A DNA stretch of 64,000 nucleotides from Crotalaria pallida (taxonomy: Eukaryota; Streptophyta; Magnoliopsida; Fabales; Fabaceae), in the NCBI GenBank assembly GCA_037953625.1, contig CM075649.1, positions 88,789,290 through 88,853,289 of the forward strand. Reading direction: 5' to 3'. Every line of letters starts with the position of its first letter. The first letter of the stretch is position 1. Under the pieces are notes generated by a model. It saw nothing but the letters and a program-made list of their open reading frames with translations. It was not told the DNA's origin and ran no database searches. A program made the translations under genes and the position numbers. This document shows, one piece after another, positions 33,901 through 47,087 of the stretch.

Positions 33901-34729
33901 CTTAAGAATGCGGCCAAAGTGTATTCAAGGGAGGGCAATTTTGGCAACTCAAGAGTTTGCATGGGTAGAGATTAGCACTTCTAAGGAGATAAAGAGGAGT
34001 AGATTAAGGAACTAGGTTTCCTTGGGCTTGATTACTCTTTGGCTTCTAGTTAGGTTTTTCCCACACATCTAGTTTGGTCATGGTTAGGATTTAATCTATT
34101 TGGTTCCTAGTCTAATGCTTAGGAAAATCCTAGGCTTGCACACCTTCATATATATGCGCCACATACACACACACTCACACACGTTGCACACACACACATG
34201 CACACCTACACGTATCACACACATATTCTAACATTCATGCATTATCACACTCTTAGGCTAATTTAATTCCATATAATCTCAAACATATATGTATATAGAT
34301 ATACACGTAGCACACCACACATTCATGCATCATCTTTTAATTCCTTAATTAATTCCATTTTAGAACATCTAATTACCAATTCACATAATAATTCAGAATA
34401 ATTCAAGGAATCACATTAACACAATCACACGTTAAATACATATTAACTAACACATATATTTAGAAAACAATCTCTTTTTTATGAAAATACCTTTGTTTAG
34501 AAATCACCTTTTCTTTAAGGCATAAAATCGTCCAACATATAATTAGTTCTCAAAATCCATTTTAAAACTCATGACATCATTTTATGAAAACCCTGTCTTT
34601 AAAGTCTCCCATTATCTTGAAAACGTGAATTTAAGAAAATAATTTAAGAAAATACTCTAACGAGACACTTTTCAAAAATAAGTTTCTTTAGTGTTTTAAT
34701 TTAATGCGAGGAATTTGCGGGGTGTTACA

Positions 34730-36008
34730 TTCTCCCCAACTTAAATATTTCTCGTCCCCGAGAAATACAATGTGGATGGGGCAGCAGGGCACAAAAATTC
34801 TTACGTTACTTTGATTCCCATAAGAATACTCCTCTCTTGCTTCGTGGTCGTATTCCCTTTTGCTGGTCTAATTCACCTTGCCGTGCTCCTCATTTGATGC
34901 TTTCAGACGAAGAGGTCGCACCCGCACAACCGCTCGCGTGTTGAATCGGGTTAAGTCCATCGGACTAACCGAAGAAGACGTCGCTCCCTTAGCTGATCTT
35001 CGTCACATAGAGTCCGACCAAAGGCACGGACTTAGGGAAATCAAGCAAACAAAATTCAAACATCTCCAAAAGCACATGGTTTAGCCTAAAACCCTTAGAT
35101 ACTCACTACTTTCTATCACTTTGGACTCTCAGTCACTCTCAAATAACTACACTTTCTTTTAGTCCTCCTTCTAACTCTAATACTTTCATTCATTGTTTCT
35201 CCGACTTAAGGGGAGTTCCATAACTACTTTGGTCTTACTTCCCTAAGATAACCTCACTTTTCTCCTCACATTCATCCTAAAGATCAATCAGACCTATCAC
35301 CTTCTCCATCTAAACCTCTGATTATGGTATAAGGTAATCCTAATCTTCAAATTTTCCCTCATAAGTTCCTCTAATAACTGGTGACATACACCTCTTTTCC
35401 TCCTTGTAGCTCCCCAACTTTGGTCAAACTTATAACTAAATCCATTTTGATCTTATATCCTTACATAACTTAAACTGTTTATCCTTCCTTAATTATTCAC
35501 GCCTAAATTTCTTGGGTAAGTATGGCACTTCTAACTCCGCAATTCGGACTGAAGGGTCTTAAATAGGAGCGGTAAGGCTACGGGTGGATGGTAGGGCTCA
35601 TGAAGAAAAATTTCGAATCTTAGTAATACTAACTGTTTTGTTAAAGCAATTCAACAAAAAGGGGATCCAAGAATATCATCCTATTTCCTCAAAGATACTG
35701 ACTACTCTTGGAACAAAGGTACGTCTAGACCAACAACTGGGAGTTTATCAAACACTAAGGAAACATCAAAGGTTAAGGGTTCTCAGTCTTAGAATCTATT
35801 CATTGTCTACTTTTAATCTACGTTTCTTCAAACTCAGGATGAATAGGTTCCTTAAACTACAAACAAAGTCTCTCATCCTAAAAATATGAGAACCTAAACT
35901 TATGCTCCTAGTCTTATACTAGCAAACACACAGAGTCACACAAACAAGCAAAGCATGTAAGCCCATGCTTAAGGCCACTAAGGATTACCATAAGCTCTGA
36001 TACCATTC
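34730..36008 (-). mobile_element. Array internal region 1 (1279 bp)
   Basis: Bounded by a reversed polypurine tract (34730-34740) and a reversed primer site GCTCTGATACCA (35994-36005). The core is 4.4 times shorter than the LTR. There is no gag, protease, RT or integrase motif. The plus-strand frames 34878-35084 and 35584-35889 recur in internal region 2 but are antisense to the element, and I do not trust them. Confidence 0.8.
35994..36005 (-). other. Primer binding site, array unit 1
   Basis: The minus strand reads TGGTATCAGAGC, three bases inside the LTR boundary. Confidence 0.85.
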
Positions 36009-39000
36009 TGTAACAGCCCGATTTTCGAAAACCAAAATATCCAACTCTTGTTCGTTTAGGTTGCAAAAAAATGAGGCTAATTTTTTTTTTTAAACATTGT
36101 TGAAGTGTTTAGAAAACATTATTGAAAATCTCCTTAAGTTCTTCAATTCACTTTTTCCGAAAACCGAGTGTTACTAAAACATTTATTTTCAGAAAACTTT
36201 CATCATGATATTTCCCAATAGACTACAGTGTTTGTTTTTCCAAAATAGAGTATTCCACCATACCGAATTAAAACTTGACTTAGTTACATAATTGGCACAT
36301 TGGTTGGTAATCCTTGACTCAAAAACACAATTCACAAACTTAACCTAAACACTCTATTTCCGCTTCCTTCTGATGAAGACATCCGGATGGGACGCTCCTT
36401 TCTTCATGCACCCTTTCTTCGCTCCCGAAGATGAAGCCATCTCTGTCTCTACTTTCCCGTTTTCTTTAACTCCAGCTTCAATTCGTCTAAAATGATGATC
36501 TTCATATGATGCTCCGTCTGCCCGTTGAAATATCAGCAGCACCGATATGCCAACGAACAGGAGAGAGTAAGCGTTTCGAACGACGAATCGTCGACGGTGT
36601 GGGATTACGCTAGGCAAAATAATAAGACCATACAAACATACAATATAACATACAAGCACACAAGAATCAAGTGTAACACTCTTGTTATTTTAGGTTATTA
36701 TTATCATCATCCTTGTTATCATTTTTCTTTCTCTTATTAGCTTACTTTCTCATTCCCTTCTCTTCTCATACTCTTAATGCTTCTAATTTAGTCTTATCAG
36801 TTCACGCCCTTCTTTTGATTTCGGGAATTATAAAATATCATCGAAACATTCATTGCGTTCCTGGCTATCACTCATGTCTACATCTCCTCGGTCATCCACG
36901 CAACCTAGTCGGAAGCAAACAGGAGTACATGACCTTTACCGTGCGGGCACGACAGCTGTCTCAACACATAAATGGTCCCAGACCAGGAGGACTCTGCCTC
37001 AATCAATAATATCAATTCATAATAATCATGGCACACTGCCTCTCAGTGGCAAACAAGATGCCCCACTCGAGTCCCTCTCACTGTTCTCGATTTGCAATCT
37101 AGGGGGCGACAGTATATTTCTAGTGGGCCCGCAGAACTTACCACGGCATTAGACCCAGTCCCCACCACGTTAGTGTGCCACATGTGGAGTTCGTTCTGCC
37201 TAGAAATATACTCTAGACTTCTTGACGTTTCACCGTCATCATCCTCCCCTAATGCAATCTCCTCCTAAGTATCCGCAGATACTTATGGTTCCTTCCTGTC
37301 CACTACTTCGTACTCTCATACCTCACCGCGTATGTCTTTTAATGTCTTTTATCTTATTAATTAATCTAAGGTCGGCCCGTCCTTCGTACAACCCTTCAAC
37401 GAGTCCCGACCACTAACTTTGCACAAACTTTCTCTCATCATTTCTCACATAGCACAGAGCGGGAATCACATCACAATTTCCAATCTCATTTCTCAAACTT
37501 TCTCAAATGCCATTTCACAAGCTTTCACAAAACCTCATTTCATAAACATTTTCATAAAATTCCCTCTTATGAAATTCTCAAAACTCTAGTTTCACAATTG
37601 CTCAAAATCTCTTTTTCCAAAAACTTTCTTGAAAACCCCTTTGTTACAAAGTTTCTAAAATCTCTTTTTACATCCTTTCGCAAAATTTTCCTTTCAAAAA
37701 CCGTCCTTAAAATTCTTTTACAATATTTCTCAAAAACCTCCTTTCAAAAACATTTTCAAAAGACTTTCTTTTCACAAACTCTTTTCTAAAAATTTCTTTT
37801 CAAAAAGATCTTCTCAAAACCTTTTCATAAACTGCTTTTTAAAAACCTTTTTCAAAAACCACTTTTTTTAAAAACCTTTTTCAAAAATAATATCTTTGCC
37901 GAGCGCTAATGGAGGAGCAAGCTCAACTCGACACTAGTCCCAGACTAAAACCAAAACAAAAGGAGCCCAGCTCCGCTCAAATCACATCTCATATCCACAT
38001 TCACATCACTCTCCCCAGCTCTGGCTCGTTCTCATCATTATCCTCAATTTCATTCCCCAATTCTCAACTCTTTCTTTCCTTTCCAACACATACCTTATTT
38101 TCAATCATTAGATCTTTCTCGGTGTGTCTTTACTTTCAATTTCATTACTTTCTCAACTTATTCCTTTCATTTTCATTTCTCATTCAGGATGTGTCTATCA
38201 GCATATTACTCATTTAATGTAACAACAATAAATATCATCAGGCATAATAAAAACATAAAAACATGTTATCAATCACACACTCATCACACCACAACATTGT
38301 GGCCTTCGTCACCTTCGTATAAGTGGTCACACAATCAAACAATTGCCACTTATACTACTGACTCTAACCACTTAGTTCCGATCTTTGAGATGATGCGGAA
38401 CGTCCTACTAAATCACCTAACTACCACGGTGTCTTAGGAAAGCTTCTCTCTCACCTGAGGTCCAGCAATTTAATGCGTACCGTCACCTCGGATCCTTTCT
38501 GCTGCCGGCTGCCCCAATCCCTTGTCTTTAAGATTTCCTCGTACTAAATAAAATACACTTACGTTATTGTCTGGTTCTAAGAAAATCTTTTTTTATTTCA
38601 TGACACTTTCCGTTCGAAAGACTTAAAACACTATTGTTTTATCAAAACATTCCTCATATTTTCTAGCACTTTAATTATTTTAAAATCATTTGAAAACATT
38701 TAATAAAATGGTTTAAATCATTTGGTTTTGTGGCTGGCCCGATTTGGACAGCACCATAAACATGTTCGAAAACACCGAAAAATGCCCCGTTTTCAATCCA
38801 GGTTTTTCTTAAATCAAATATCACTTGAAAATTCTATTGTAAATCATTTGAACACGTTTTCAAAGTTAGAAAACAATTTTAAAAAATTTTGGACAGCAAA
38901 GGATTATTCCATAACATCACTTTACTAAAGATTTGAAAGCATCGTAGAAACACTTTTTGCTTTAAATGACTCTTTAATTCAAAATCCACACTTTAAAACT

Positions 39001-41667
39001 CAAATCTTTATCACAAAACACTTCGGACAGTCATAAACACTATTTGAAAACCTCAAATAAATCAAATGGAATTTCCTTAAATCCAATTTATCTCAAGGTC
39101 AATTACATACTCAATTATTTTTCAAACATCAGTTAGCACACAACCACAACCACAACAACACTTGAATGGATTAAGGCATACAAGAAATTAATCAATCATT
39201 TAATTTAGTTATAAATCAAAACTTATTAACTTAATTATTTTCTTAAACATTTTCATAAAACACAAACACTTAGTCACACATGAACTCACAAACCGAATTA
39301 AGCCAAGGATATAACTCAGTGCAACAATTTAATTCTTTTCAGAAATCACTATTTAAATTTATTTTCATGCAACTAGATTTCCTAAGCTCATTCACACTAC
39401 ATGACCATAGATGAACATAAGTTCAAGCAAAGATTTAGTCAATATTAAGGATTTAAAATCATGGAGTCTTTCATTCCATTTTATTTCAAAAACCGTGAGC
39501 CCTTCTTTAATTCATTTTCTCAACTTAAATTAATTTATCAAATCAAATATAGTTTCCTTTACCTTTTTAACCAACCGAATTGAAGGAAAATAGTCACAAT
39601 GTAATTTCAAACAAATTAATCTAACACAAGTCCACAAGACATACTCATTACTTTAAGTCAATCCACATGAAAAAGAATCTAACCTACTAAACCTAGCTAG
39701 GCCGAATCATCATCATGGCAAAACAAGGTTTTTGATGCACTTTTTCAACATGTAAAACCTTAAAATCAACAAACCAAAAACATGCATTTCAAACACATGG
39801 TTTTAGAAAATACCACTCCTTCTTCTCTCAAAACCATGACCTCTTAGTCACTCAAACACATTTTCATTTTTATTTTCTTTTGCATGTGCTTCTAAAATCA
39901 TTTAAAACAAAACAGAATCACATGCATAAATCTTTTAGGAAGATAATTCATGGTTTTCTTTGATTTTCAAAGCTTGACCGAAAAATCAATCAACAAAATC
40001 ACGAGGAAAAACTTAAATCTTTAACTTTCAAACACACATAGGCTTAGATCAAAGCAAAACCATTTTGAAAAAGTTGTTTTCCTTTGTTTTCTCATCAAAA
40101 CCGTAACATGCAAACCAAGAAACAAAATTTTTGAGTAAAAGAGTCACATGCAAAACTTCAAGATCAAAGTTATGGAAAATCAAGACAAGAATCAAATCTT
40201 TTTCAAGATCAAACAATAGATCAAGTCTTTTGAAAAGAGGATCAAAGATCAAAGCTTAGAAAAATTCAAGTAAAAATCAAAGCATTTAAATCACTTAGAT
40301 CATCTTTAACAAGCATCAAACCAACATGCATGAACTAAAAACAAAATAAAAATCATCACAACCTAATTTTTCTAGACATGGCCGAATGATAATGTCTATG
40401 GTTTAGGGTTCTACAAGTTAATGTGGCTCTTGAAACTCAAGATCAAGACTAAACAATTACATACAAGCATAGATCTACAAGGAAATTAGACATGCAACAA
40501 CAAATAACTTTACAAGACTTGGAAAAATGAAAACTACTTCTAACACTTCTATGATCTTCGAATGAGCAAAGAAAAGAGAAGATCTTCCACCACCTTCAAT
40601 TGATCTTCAAGGATTCCTAAGGCTTTTGGGTTTGATCTTCTTCTTCTTCCTCTTCTTGAACTCTCGGTCTCACTCTCTCTCTATGTCTCTCTCTAAGAGT
40701 TTGATAGTACTCTTAGAAATTGTGTTTGGTTTGTGTTGGACGTGGAAGAGTAGAATGAAAATGGTTAAGGGAAATGAATGGAATGCACCGTAGGGCCAAG
40801 GCTTAAATAAGCAATTTGTGGCTTCCTATCTCACCCTTCTTAAGAATGCGGCCAAAGTGTATTCAAGGGAGGGCAATTTTGGCAACTCAAGAGTTTGCAT
40901 GGGTAGAGATTAGCACTTCTAAGGAGACAAAGAGGAGTAGATTAAGGAACTAGGTTTCCTTGGGCTTGATTACTCTTTGTCTTCTAGTTAGGTTTTTCCC
41001 ACACATCTAGTTTGGTCATGATTAGGATTTAATCTATTTGGTTCCTAGTCTAATGCTTAGGAAAATCCTAGGCTTGCACACCTTCATATATATGCGCCAC
41101 ATACACACACACTCACACACGTTGCACACACACACATGCACACCTACACGTATCACACACATATTCTAACATTCATGCATTATCACACTCTTACGCTAAT
41201 TTAATTCCATATAATCTCAAACATATATGTATATAGATATACACGTAGCACACCACACATACATGCATCATCTTTTAATTCCTTAATTAATTCCATTTTA
41301 GAACATCTAATTACCAATTCACATAATAATTCAGAATAATTCAAGGAATCACATTAACACAATCACACGTTAAATACATATTAACTAACACATATATTTA
41401 GAAAACAATCTCTTTTTTATGAAAATACCTTTGTTTAGAAATCACCTTTTCTTTAAGGCATAAAATCGTCCAACATATAATTAGTTCTCAAAATCCATTT
41501 TAAAACTCATGACATCATTTTATGAAAACCCTGTCTTTAAAGTCACCCATTATCTTGAAAACATGAATTTAAGAAAATCATTTAAGAAAATACTCTGTCG
41601 AGACACTTTTCAAAAATAAGTTTCTTTAGTGTTTTAATTTAATGCGAGGAATTTGCGGGGTGTTACA
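36009..41667 (-). repeat. Array LTR 2 (5.66 kb), shared by both units
   Basis: TGTAACAGCCC...GGGTGTTACA, complete. It serves as the right LTR of one unit and the left LTR of the next. The donor-like site here reads CAG|GTGAGAG (minus strand, near 38454), a better consensus than in LTR 1. In a 300-base sample I counted six differences from LTR 1. Confidence 0.87.
36354..36659 (-). CDS. LTR-borne ORF in array LTR 2 (101 aa)
   Basis: Second copy of the LTR 1 frame, with the same hydrophobic start, YEDHHFRRIEAGVKENG and FIRRKRK tail. Persistence of the frame across copies about 2 percent apart is weak support for coding. Confidence 0.28.
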   Translation of the reverse strand: MLVCYIVCLYGLIILPSVIPHRRRFVVRNAYSLLFVGISVLLIFQRADGASYEDHHFRRIEAGVKENGKVETEMASSSGAKKGCMKKGASHPDVFIRRKRK

Positions 41668-42946
41668 TTCTCCCCAACTTAAAGATTTCTCGTCCCCGAG
41701 AAATACATTGTGGATGGGGCAGCAGGGCACAAAAATTCTTACGTTACTTTGATTCCCATAAGAATACTCCTCTCTTGCTTCGTGGTCGTATTCCCTTTTG
41801 CTGGTCTAATTCACCTTGCCGTGCTCCTCATTTGATGCTTTCAGACGAAGAGGTCGCACCCGCACAACCGCTCGCGTGTTGAATCGGGTTAAGTCCATCG
41901 GACTAACCGAAGAAGATGTCGCTCCCTTAGCTGTTCATCGTCACATAGAGTCCGACCATAGGCACGGACTAAGGGAAATCAAGCAAACAAAATTCAAACA
42001 TCTCCAAAACCACAGGGTTTAGCCTAAAACCCTTAGATACTCACTACTTTCTATCACTTTGGACTCTCAGTCACTCTCAAATAACTACACTTTCTTTTAG
42101 TCCTCCTTCTAACTCTAATACTTTCATTCATTGTTTCTCCGACTTAAGGGGAGTTCCATAACTACTTTGGTCTTACTTCCCTAAGATAACCTCACTTTTC
42201 TCCTCACATTCATCCTAAAGATCAATCAGACCTATCACCTTCTCCATCTAAACCTCTGATTATGGTATAAGGTAATCCTAATCTTCAAATTTTCCCTCAT
42301 AAGTTCCTCTAATAACTGGTAACATACACCTCTTTTCCTCCTTGTAGCTCCCCAACTTTGGTCAAACTTATAACTAAATCCATTGTGATCTTATATCCTT
42401 ACTTAACTTAAACTGTTTATCCTTCCTTAATTATTCACGCCTAAATTACTTGGGTAACTATGGCACTTCTAACTCCGCAATTCGGACTGAAGGGTCTTAA
42501 ATAGGAGCGGTAAGGCTACGGGTGGATGGTAGGGCTCATGAAGAAAAAGTTCGAATCTTAGTAATACTAACTGTTTTGTTGAAGCAATTCAACAAAAAGG
42601 GGATCCAAGAATATCATCCTATTTCCTCAAAGATACTGACTACTCTTGGAACAAAGGTACGTCTAGACCAACAACTGGGAGTTTATCAAACACTAAGGAA
42701 ACATAAAAGGTTAAGGGTTCTCAGTCTTAGAATCTATTCACTGTCTACTTTTAATCTACGTTTCTTCAAAATCAGGATGAATAGGTTCCTTAAACTACAA
42801 ACAAAGTCTCTCATCCTAAAAATATGAGAACCTAAACTTATGCTCCTAGTCTTATACTAGCAAACACACAGAGTCACACAAACAAGCAAAGCATGTAAGC
42901 CCATGCTTAAGGCCACTAAGGATTACCATAAGCTCTGATACCATTC
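41668..42946 (-). mobile_element. Array internal region 2 (1279 bp)
   Basis: Same length and content as region 1, with few differences. Reversed primer site at 42932-42943. Confidence 0.82.
42932..42943 (-). other. Primer binding site, array unit 2
   Basis: The minus strand reads TGGTATCAGAGC, three bases from LTR 3. Confidence 0.85.
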
Positions 42947-45204
42947 TGTAACAGCCCGATTTTCGTAAACCAAAATATCCAACTCTTGTTCGTTTAGGTT
43001 GCAAAAAAATGAGGCTAATTTTTTTTTAAACATTGTTGAAGTGTTTAGAAAACATTATTGAAAATCTCCTTAAGTTCTTCAATTCACTTTTTCCGAAAAC
43101 CGAGTGTTACTAAAATATTTACTTTCAGAAAACTTTCGTCATGATATTTCCCAATAGACTACAGTGTTTGTTTTTCCAAAATAGAGTATTCCACCATACA
43201 GAATTAAAACTTGACTTAGTTACATAATTGGCAAATTGCTTGGTAATCCTTGACTCAAAAACACAATTCACAAACTTAACCTAAACACTCTATTTCCGCT
43301 TCCTTCTGATGAAGACATCCGGATGGGACGCTCCTTTCTTCATGCGCCCTTTCTTCGCTCCCGAAGATGAAGCCATCTCTGTCTCTGCTTTCCCGTTGTC
43401 TTTAACTCCAGCTTCAATTCGTCTAAAATGATGATCTTCATATGATGCTCCATCTGCCCGTTGAAATATCAGCAGCATCGATATCCCAACGAACGGGAGA
43501 GAGTAAGCGTTCCGAACGACGAATCGTCGACGGTGTAGGATTACGCTAGGCAAAATAATAGGACCATACAAACATACAATATAACATACAAGCACACAAC
43601 AATCATCTGTAACACTCTTATTATTTTGGGTTATTATTATCATCATCCTTGTTATCATTTTTCTTTCTCTGATTAGCTTACTTTCTCATTCCCTTCTCTT
43701 CTCATACTCTTAATGCTTCTAATTAAGTCTTATCAGTTCACACCCTTCTTTTGATTTGGGGAATTATAAAATATCATCGAAACATTCATTGCGTTCCCGG
43801 CTATCACTCACGTCTACATCTCCTCGATCATCCACCCAACCTAGTCGGAAGCAAACAGGAGTACAGGACCTTTACCGTGCGGGCACGACAACTGTCTCAA
43901 CACATAAATGGTCCCAGACCAGGAGGACTCTGCCTCAATCAATAATATCAATTCATAATAATCATGGCACACTGCCTCGCAGTGGCAAACAAGATGCCCC
44001 ACTCCAGTCCCTCTCACTGTTCTCGATTTGCATTCTAGGGGGCGACAGTATATTTCTAGTGGGCCCGCATAACTTACCACGGAATTAGACCCTGTCCCCA
44101 CCACGTTAGTGCGCCACTTGTGGAGTTCGTTCTGCCTAGAAATATACTCTAGACTTCTTGACGTTTCACTGTCATCGTCCTCCCCTAATGCAATCTCCTC
44201 CTAAGTATCCGCAGATACTTATGGTTCCTTCGTCTCCACTACTTCGTACTCTCATACCTCACCGCGTATGTCTTTTAATGTCTTTTATCTTATTAATTAA
44301 CCTAAGGTCGGCCCGTCCTTCGTGCAACCCTTCAACGTGTCCCGACAACTAACTTTGCACAAACTTTCTCTCATCATTTCTCACATAGCACAGAGCAGGA
44401 ATCACATCACAATTTCCAATCTCATTTCTCACACTTTCTCATATGCCATTTCACAAGCTTTCACAAAACCTCATTTCATAAACATTTTCATAAAATTCCC
44501 TCTTGTGAAATTCTCAAAACTCTAGTTTCATAATTGCTCAAAATCTCTTTTTCCAAAAACTTTCTTTAAAACCCCTTTGTTACAAAGTTTCTAAAATCTC
44601 TTTTTACATCCTTTCGCAAAATTTTCCCTTCAAAAACCTTCCTTAAAATTCTTTTACAATATTTCTCAAAAACCTCCTTTCAAAAACATTTTCAAAAGAC
44701 TTTCTTTTCACAAACTCTTTTCTAAAAATTTCTTTTCAAAAAGATCTTCTCAAAACCTTTTCAAAAACTGCTTTTTCAAAAGCTTTTTCAAAAACCACTT
44801 TTTTTAAAAACCTTTTTCAAAAATAATATCTTTGCTGAGCGCTAATGGAGGAGCAAGCTCAACTCGACACTAGTCCCAGACTAAAACCAAAACAAAAGGA
44901 GCCCAGCTCCGCTCAAATCACATCTCATATCAACATTCACACCACTCTCCCCAGCTCTGGCTCGTTCTCATCATTATCCTCAATTTCATTCCCCAATTCT
45001 CAACTCTTTCTTTCCTTTCCAACACATACCTTATTTTCAATCATTAGATCTTTCTCGGTGTGTCTTTACTTTCAATTTCATTACTTTCTCAACTTATTCC
45101 TTTCGCTTTCATTTCTCATTCAGGATGTGTCTATCAGCATATTACTCATTTAATGTAACAACAATAAATATCATCAGGCATAATAAAAACATAAAAGCAT
45201 GTTA
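42947..45204 (-). repeat. Array LTR 3, left part (truncated)
   Basis: Matches LTR 1 and LTR 2 up to CATGTTA, then jumps to element F. The homologous middle of about 3.3 kb is missing. LTR sequence resumes only for the last ~60 bases (52884-52945). Confidence 0.85.
43290..43658 (-). CDS. LTR-borne ORF in array LTR 3 (122 aa)
   Basis: Third copy of the frame, extended at its N-terminus by about 20 residues because an upstream stop is lost. Same tail FIRRKRK. Confidence 0.28.
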   Translation of the reverse strand: MITRMMIIITQNNKSVTDDCCVLVCYIVCLYGPIILPSVILHRRRFVVRNAYSLPFVGISMLLIFQRADGASYEDHHFRRIEAGVKDNGKAETEMASSSGAKKGRMKKGASHPDVFIRRKRK

Positions 45205-45708
45205 AATGAAAAGATAATGGTGCAAGAAGATGGAGTGTAATAGCGATAGATAAATGGAGTATAGAACTATCATAGGGAAAATAAGTGAATAAGTAAATAA
45301 TAGTGTGTGAGAGAGGAATCATGGAATAAATTAAGGAACTGCAAACGGGAATTTAAAAGATAATGACTATACTAAGTTAAGTAGAGTTAGATAGATATTA
45401 GGATAATAAATGGTAGAAAAAGGAAAAGGAAGAGAAATACTAAAATAGAGGTAAAATAAACATTAGGATGATAAGCCATAAAGTAAAGTTGAATAAGAGC
45501 GAGAGTAATTAGTAAAAAGAAAGAGATTAAAGTAGAAAACGTAGGAAAATGTGATAAGTCATAAACGAAAAATAAAGAGTAAAAGATTGAGATAAGCATA
45601 AAAGAGTTACTTAAATTATAATAAGAGAAAAGATAAATAATTAAGAAAGAAAAGAGAACGGCTGATGGTCTGTTGGACTCAGTCGTAATAAAAGAAGAAA
45701 ATGGTATC

Positions 45709-46094
45709 GATGGCAGGCAGGCGGAAGTCACTGTCATCACTAAAAGAAATAAAAGGAAAGAATTGACTCGATAGCAGGCGGACGGAAGTCCCTGTTATCA
45801 CCAAAAGAAAGAAAAGGAAAGAATGAATTCGATGACAGGCGGACGGAAGTCCCTATTATCACTAAAAGGAATAAAAGGAAAGAATGAATTCGATAGCAGG
45901 CGGACGGAAGTCCCTGTTATCACTAAAGGAAATAAAAGAAAAGGATGAATACGATGACAGGCGGACGGAAGTCCCTGTCATCCCTAAAAGAAATAAAAGA
46001 AAGGAATGATTTCGATGACAGGAGAGCGGTAGCCACTGTCATCACTAAAAGAATTAAATGATTGGGTGGCAGGCGGTCGGAAGACACTGTCACC
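45709..46094 (+). repeat. 61-bp hairpin array with GGAA loops (F 5' LTR)
   Basis: Seven units start at 45709, 45770, 45831, 45892, 45953, 46014 and 46065, six of them exactly 61 bases apart. Each holds a two-part hairpin: outer stem such as GATGACAG/CTGTCATC, inner stem GGAC/GTCC, and a GGAA loop. Variants keep pairing through G-T wobbles (GATAGCAG/CTGTTATC; GGTGGCAG/CTGTCACC) and an inner GTC/GAC with GGAA. Unit 3 has one mismatch. A further hairpin, GACTGA/TCAGTC-like, flanks the array on both sides (45661-45684 and about 46127-46151). Confidence 0.78.
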
Positions 46095-46523
46095 AATAAA
46101 GAGATAAAGGGATAATAAAGGTAAACGGCTGATGGTTTGTTGGACTCAGTCACAAGGAAAAAGGGAAAAGATAAAGAAAAGGAAAAAGTAAAAGAAAAGG
46201 AAGTGAAGAAGAAAAAGAAAAAGAAAAGAAAATGAATAATGAATAAGGGAACTCCTAGCGCTCAGTACCGTACGGCTGGCTGGGGCGGGACTACCTAATG
46301 GAAAATGGAAAAAGAATAAAGAATGGGAAAGGAAGAATGAAAAAAGAATCAATAATTAAAAGAATGTGAGAATAAGTGAAGAACTAAAAGAGATTAATTA
46401 TGTGAATAACTATGAATAAAATGTATTAATAATTATGTAGGCTTAGTTATTTGCTATGTCTTCTTTTAGGATTTATCTTTTTAAGTTCAGTGTAATGCTA
46501 CCCTTCTTGATATAATTTTACAG

Positions 46524-46585
46524 GTACGGAAGCGGAGCTTACACTGTTGCGGGCCGAACTGGAAACTCTCCACTACGTGGAGTGA
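46524..46585 (+). other. Possible short terminal exon in LTR F
   Basis: ATAATTTTACAG|GT looks like a 3' splice site. The following frame starts GTEAELTLLRAELETLHYVE and stops at TGA 46583-46585. In the 3' LTR copy (52753 on) one codon differs. LTR E has a similar GTEPEQ frame after a TTTTTCAG|GT. Confidence 0.3.
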
Positions 46586-46908
46586 ATTTTTGATACCCTG
46601 AGTGAATTTTATTATGTTAAAAACTGTTGTTTTTGTAATTTATAATATGTGTAGTTATATGCCCTGAGACTGGTACTAATCGGGCGTTAGGATCTGAACT
46701 GGTTTTTAATCTGTTGTGTTTATGTTTTTATATAATTCTGGACTGACAGGTTTTAAGAAGAAAATTTTTGGGAAGTCCGAAAAACAGAGGAAACTCTGCC
46801 GGATTTTCGTAAAATCATTCATAAGAAATCAAATTCTAAAATGAATTTTCAAACTCTGATTTTATTAAAATTTAAAATTAACTAAATAAAGTGAGGATGT
46901 TACATTTA

Positions 46909-46920
46909 TGGTATCAGAGC
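46909..46920 (+). other. Primer binding site of element F
   Basis: TGGTATCAGAGC, four bases after the LTR. Confidence 0.87.
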
Positions 46921-47062
46921 AGTTTCCCTCGGCCTTGGAGTGTGGAATCATAACTCCTATGGTTTACTCACCAAGCGAGTGACCAAATGTTAGTGTCAAG
47001 TCTTAGAATAGGCGAATAGGTACACTTAGATTGAGAATTGTTTAGTTAACTGTGGAATAACG

Positions 47063-47075
47063 TAATCTTTTTCAG
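47063..47075 (+). promoter_or_regulatory. Splice-acceptor-like site before F gag
   Basis: TAATCTTTTTCAG is a pyrimidine tract ending in CAG, 12 bases upstream of the gag ATG. A plausible branch-point TTAAC lies about 28 bases upstream. With the donor-like site of the LTR (50961 in the 3' copy) it could define a leader intron spanning the hairpin array and primer site. Confidence 0.4.
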
Positions 47076-47087
47076 AACTCAGTCACT

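Larger units (their letters stand above)
29068..34729 (-). repeat. Array LTR 1 (5.66 kb)
   Basis: From GGTAACAGCCCG to GGTGTTACA, no gap. Read in sense it runs right to left. It holds CT repeats (about 33728-33757), CA repeats (34160-34205), a donor-like GTGAGAG near 31512, a degenerate AAAAC repeat (30540-30955) and a sense-strand frame at 29413-29724. AAGTATC/GATACTT (around 30334-30351), CACTG/CAGTG and TGGTC/GACCA inverted repeats lie at 30000-30360. Confidence 0.85.
45205..46904 (+). repeat. Element F 5' LTR (3' part only)
   Basis: Matches 51436 onward in the 3' LTR until 46671, then carries the true LTR end to TGTTACA at 46904. Contains the 61-bp hairpin array, a purine-only tract (about 46152-46235), an acceptor-like site (46523) and a short terminal frame. 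Confidence 0.87.

Noticed and set aside
35584..35889. 101-residue plus-strand frame, repeated at 42522-42827
   Set aside because: Antisense to the array internal region; no homologue recognised; copies are simply recent duplicates.
45709..46094. CRISPR-like look of the 61-base array
   Set aside because: No constant repeat with unique spacers: whole units are similar, and the sequence is inside a plant LTR.
45387..46352. Hydrophobic minus-strand frames resembling membrane proteins (also at 51845-52581)
   Set aside because: Antisense reading of purine-rich LTR F and its hairpin array; repeated text such as SDDRDFRPP reflects the 61-base units.
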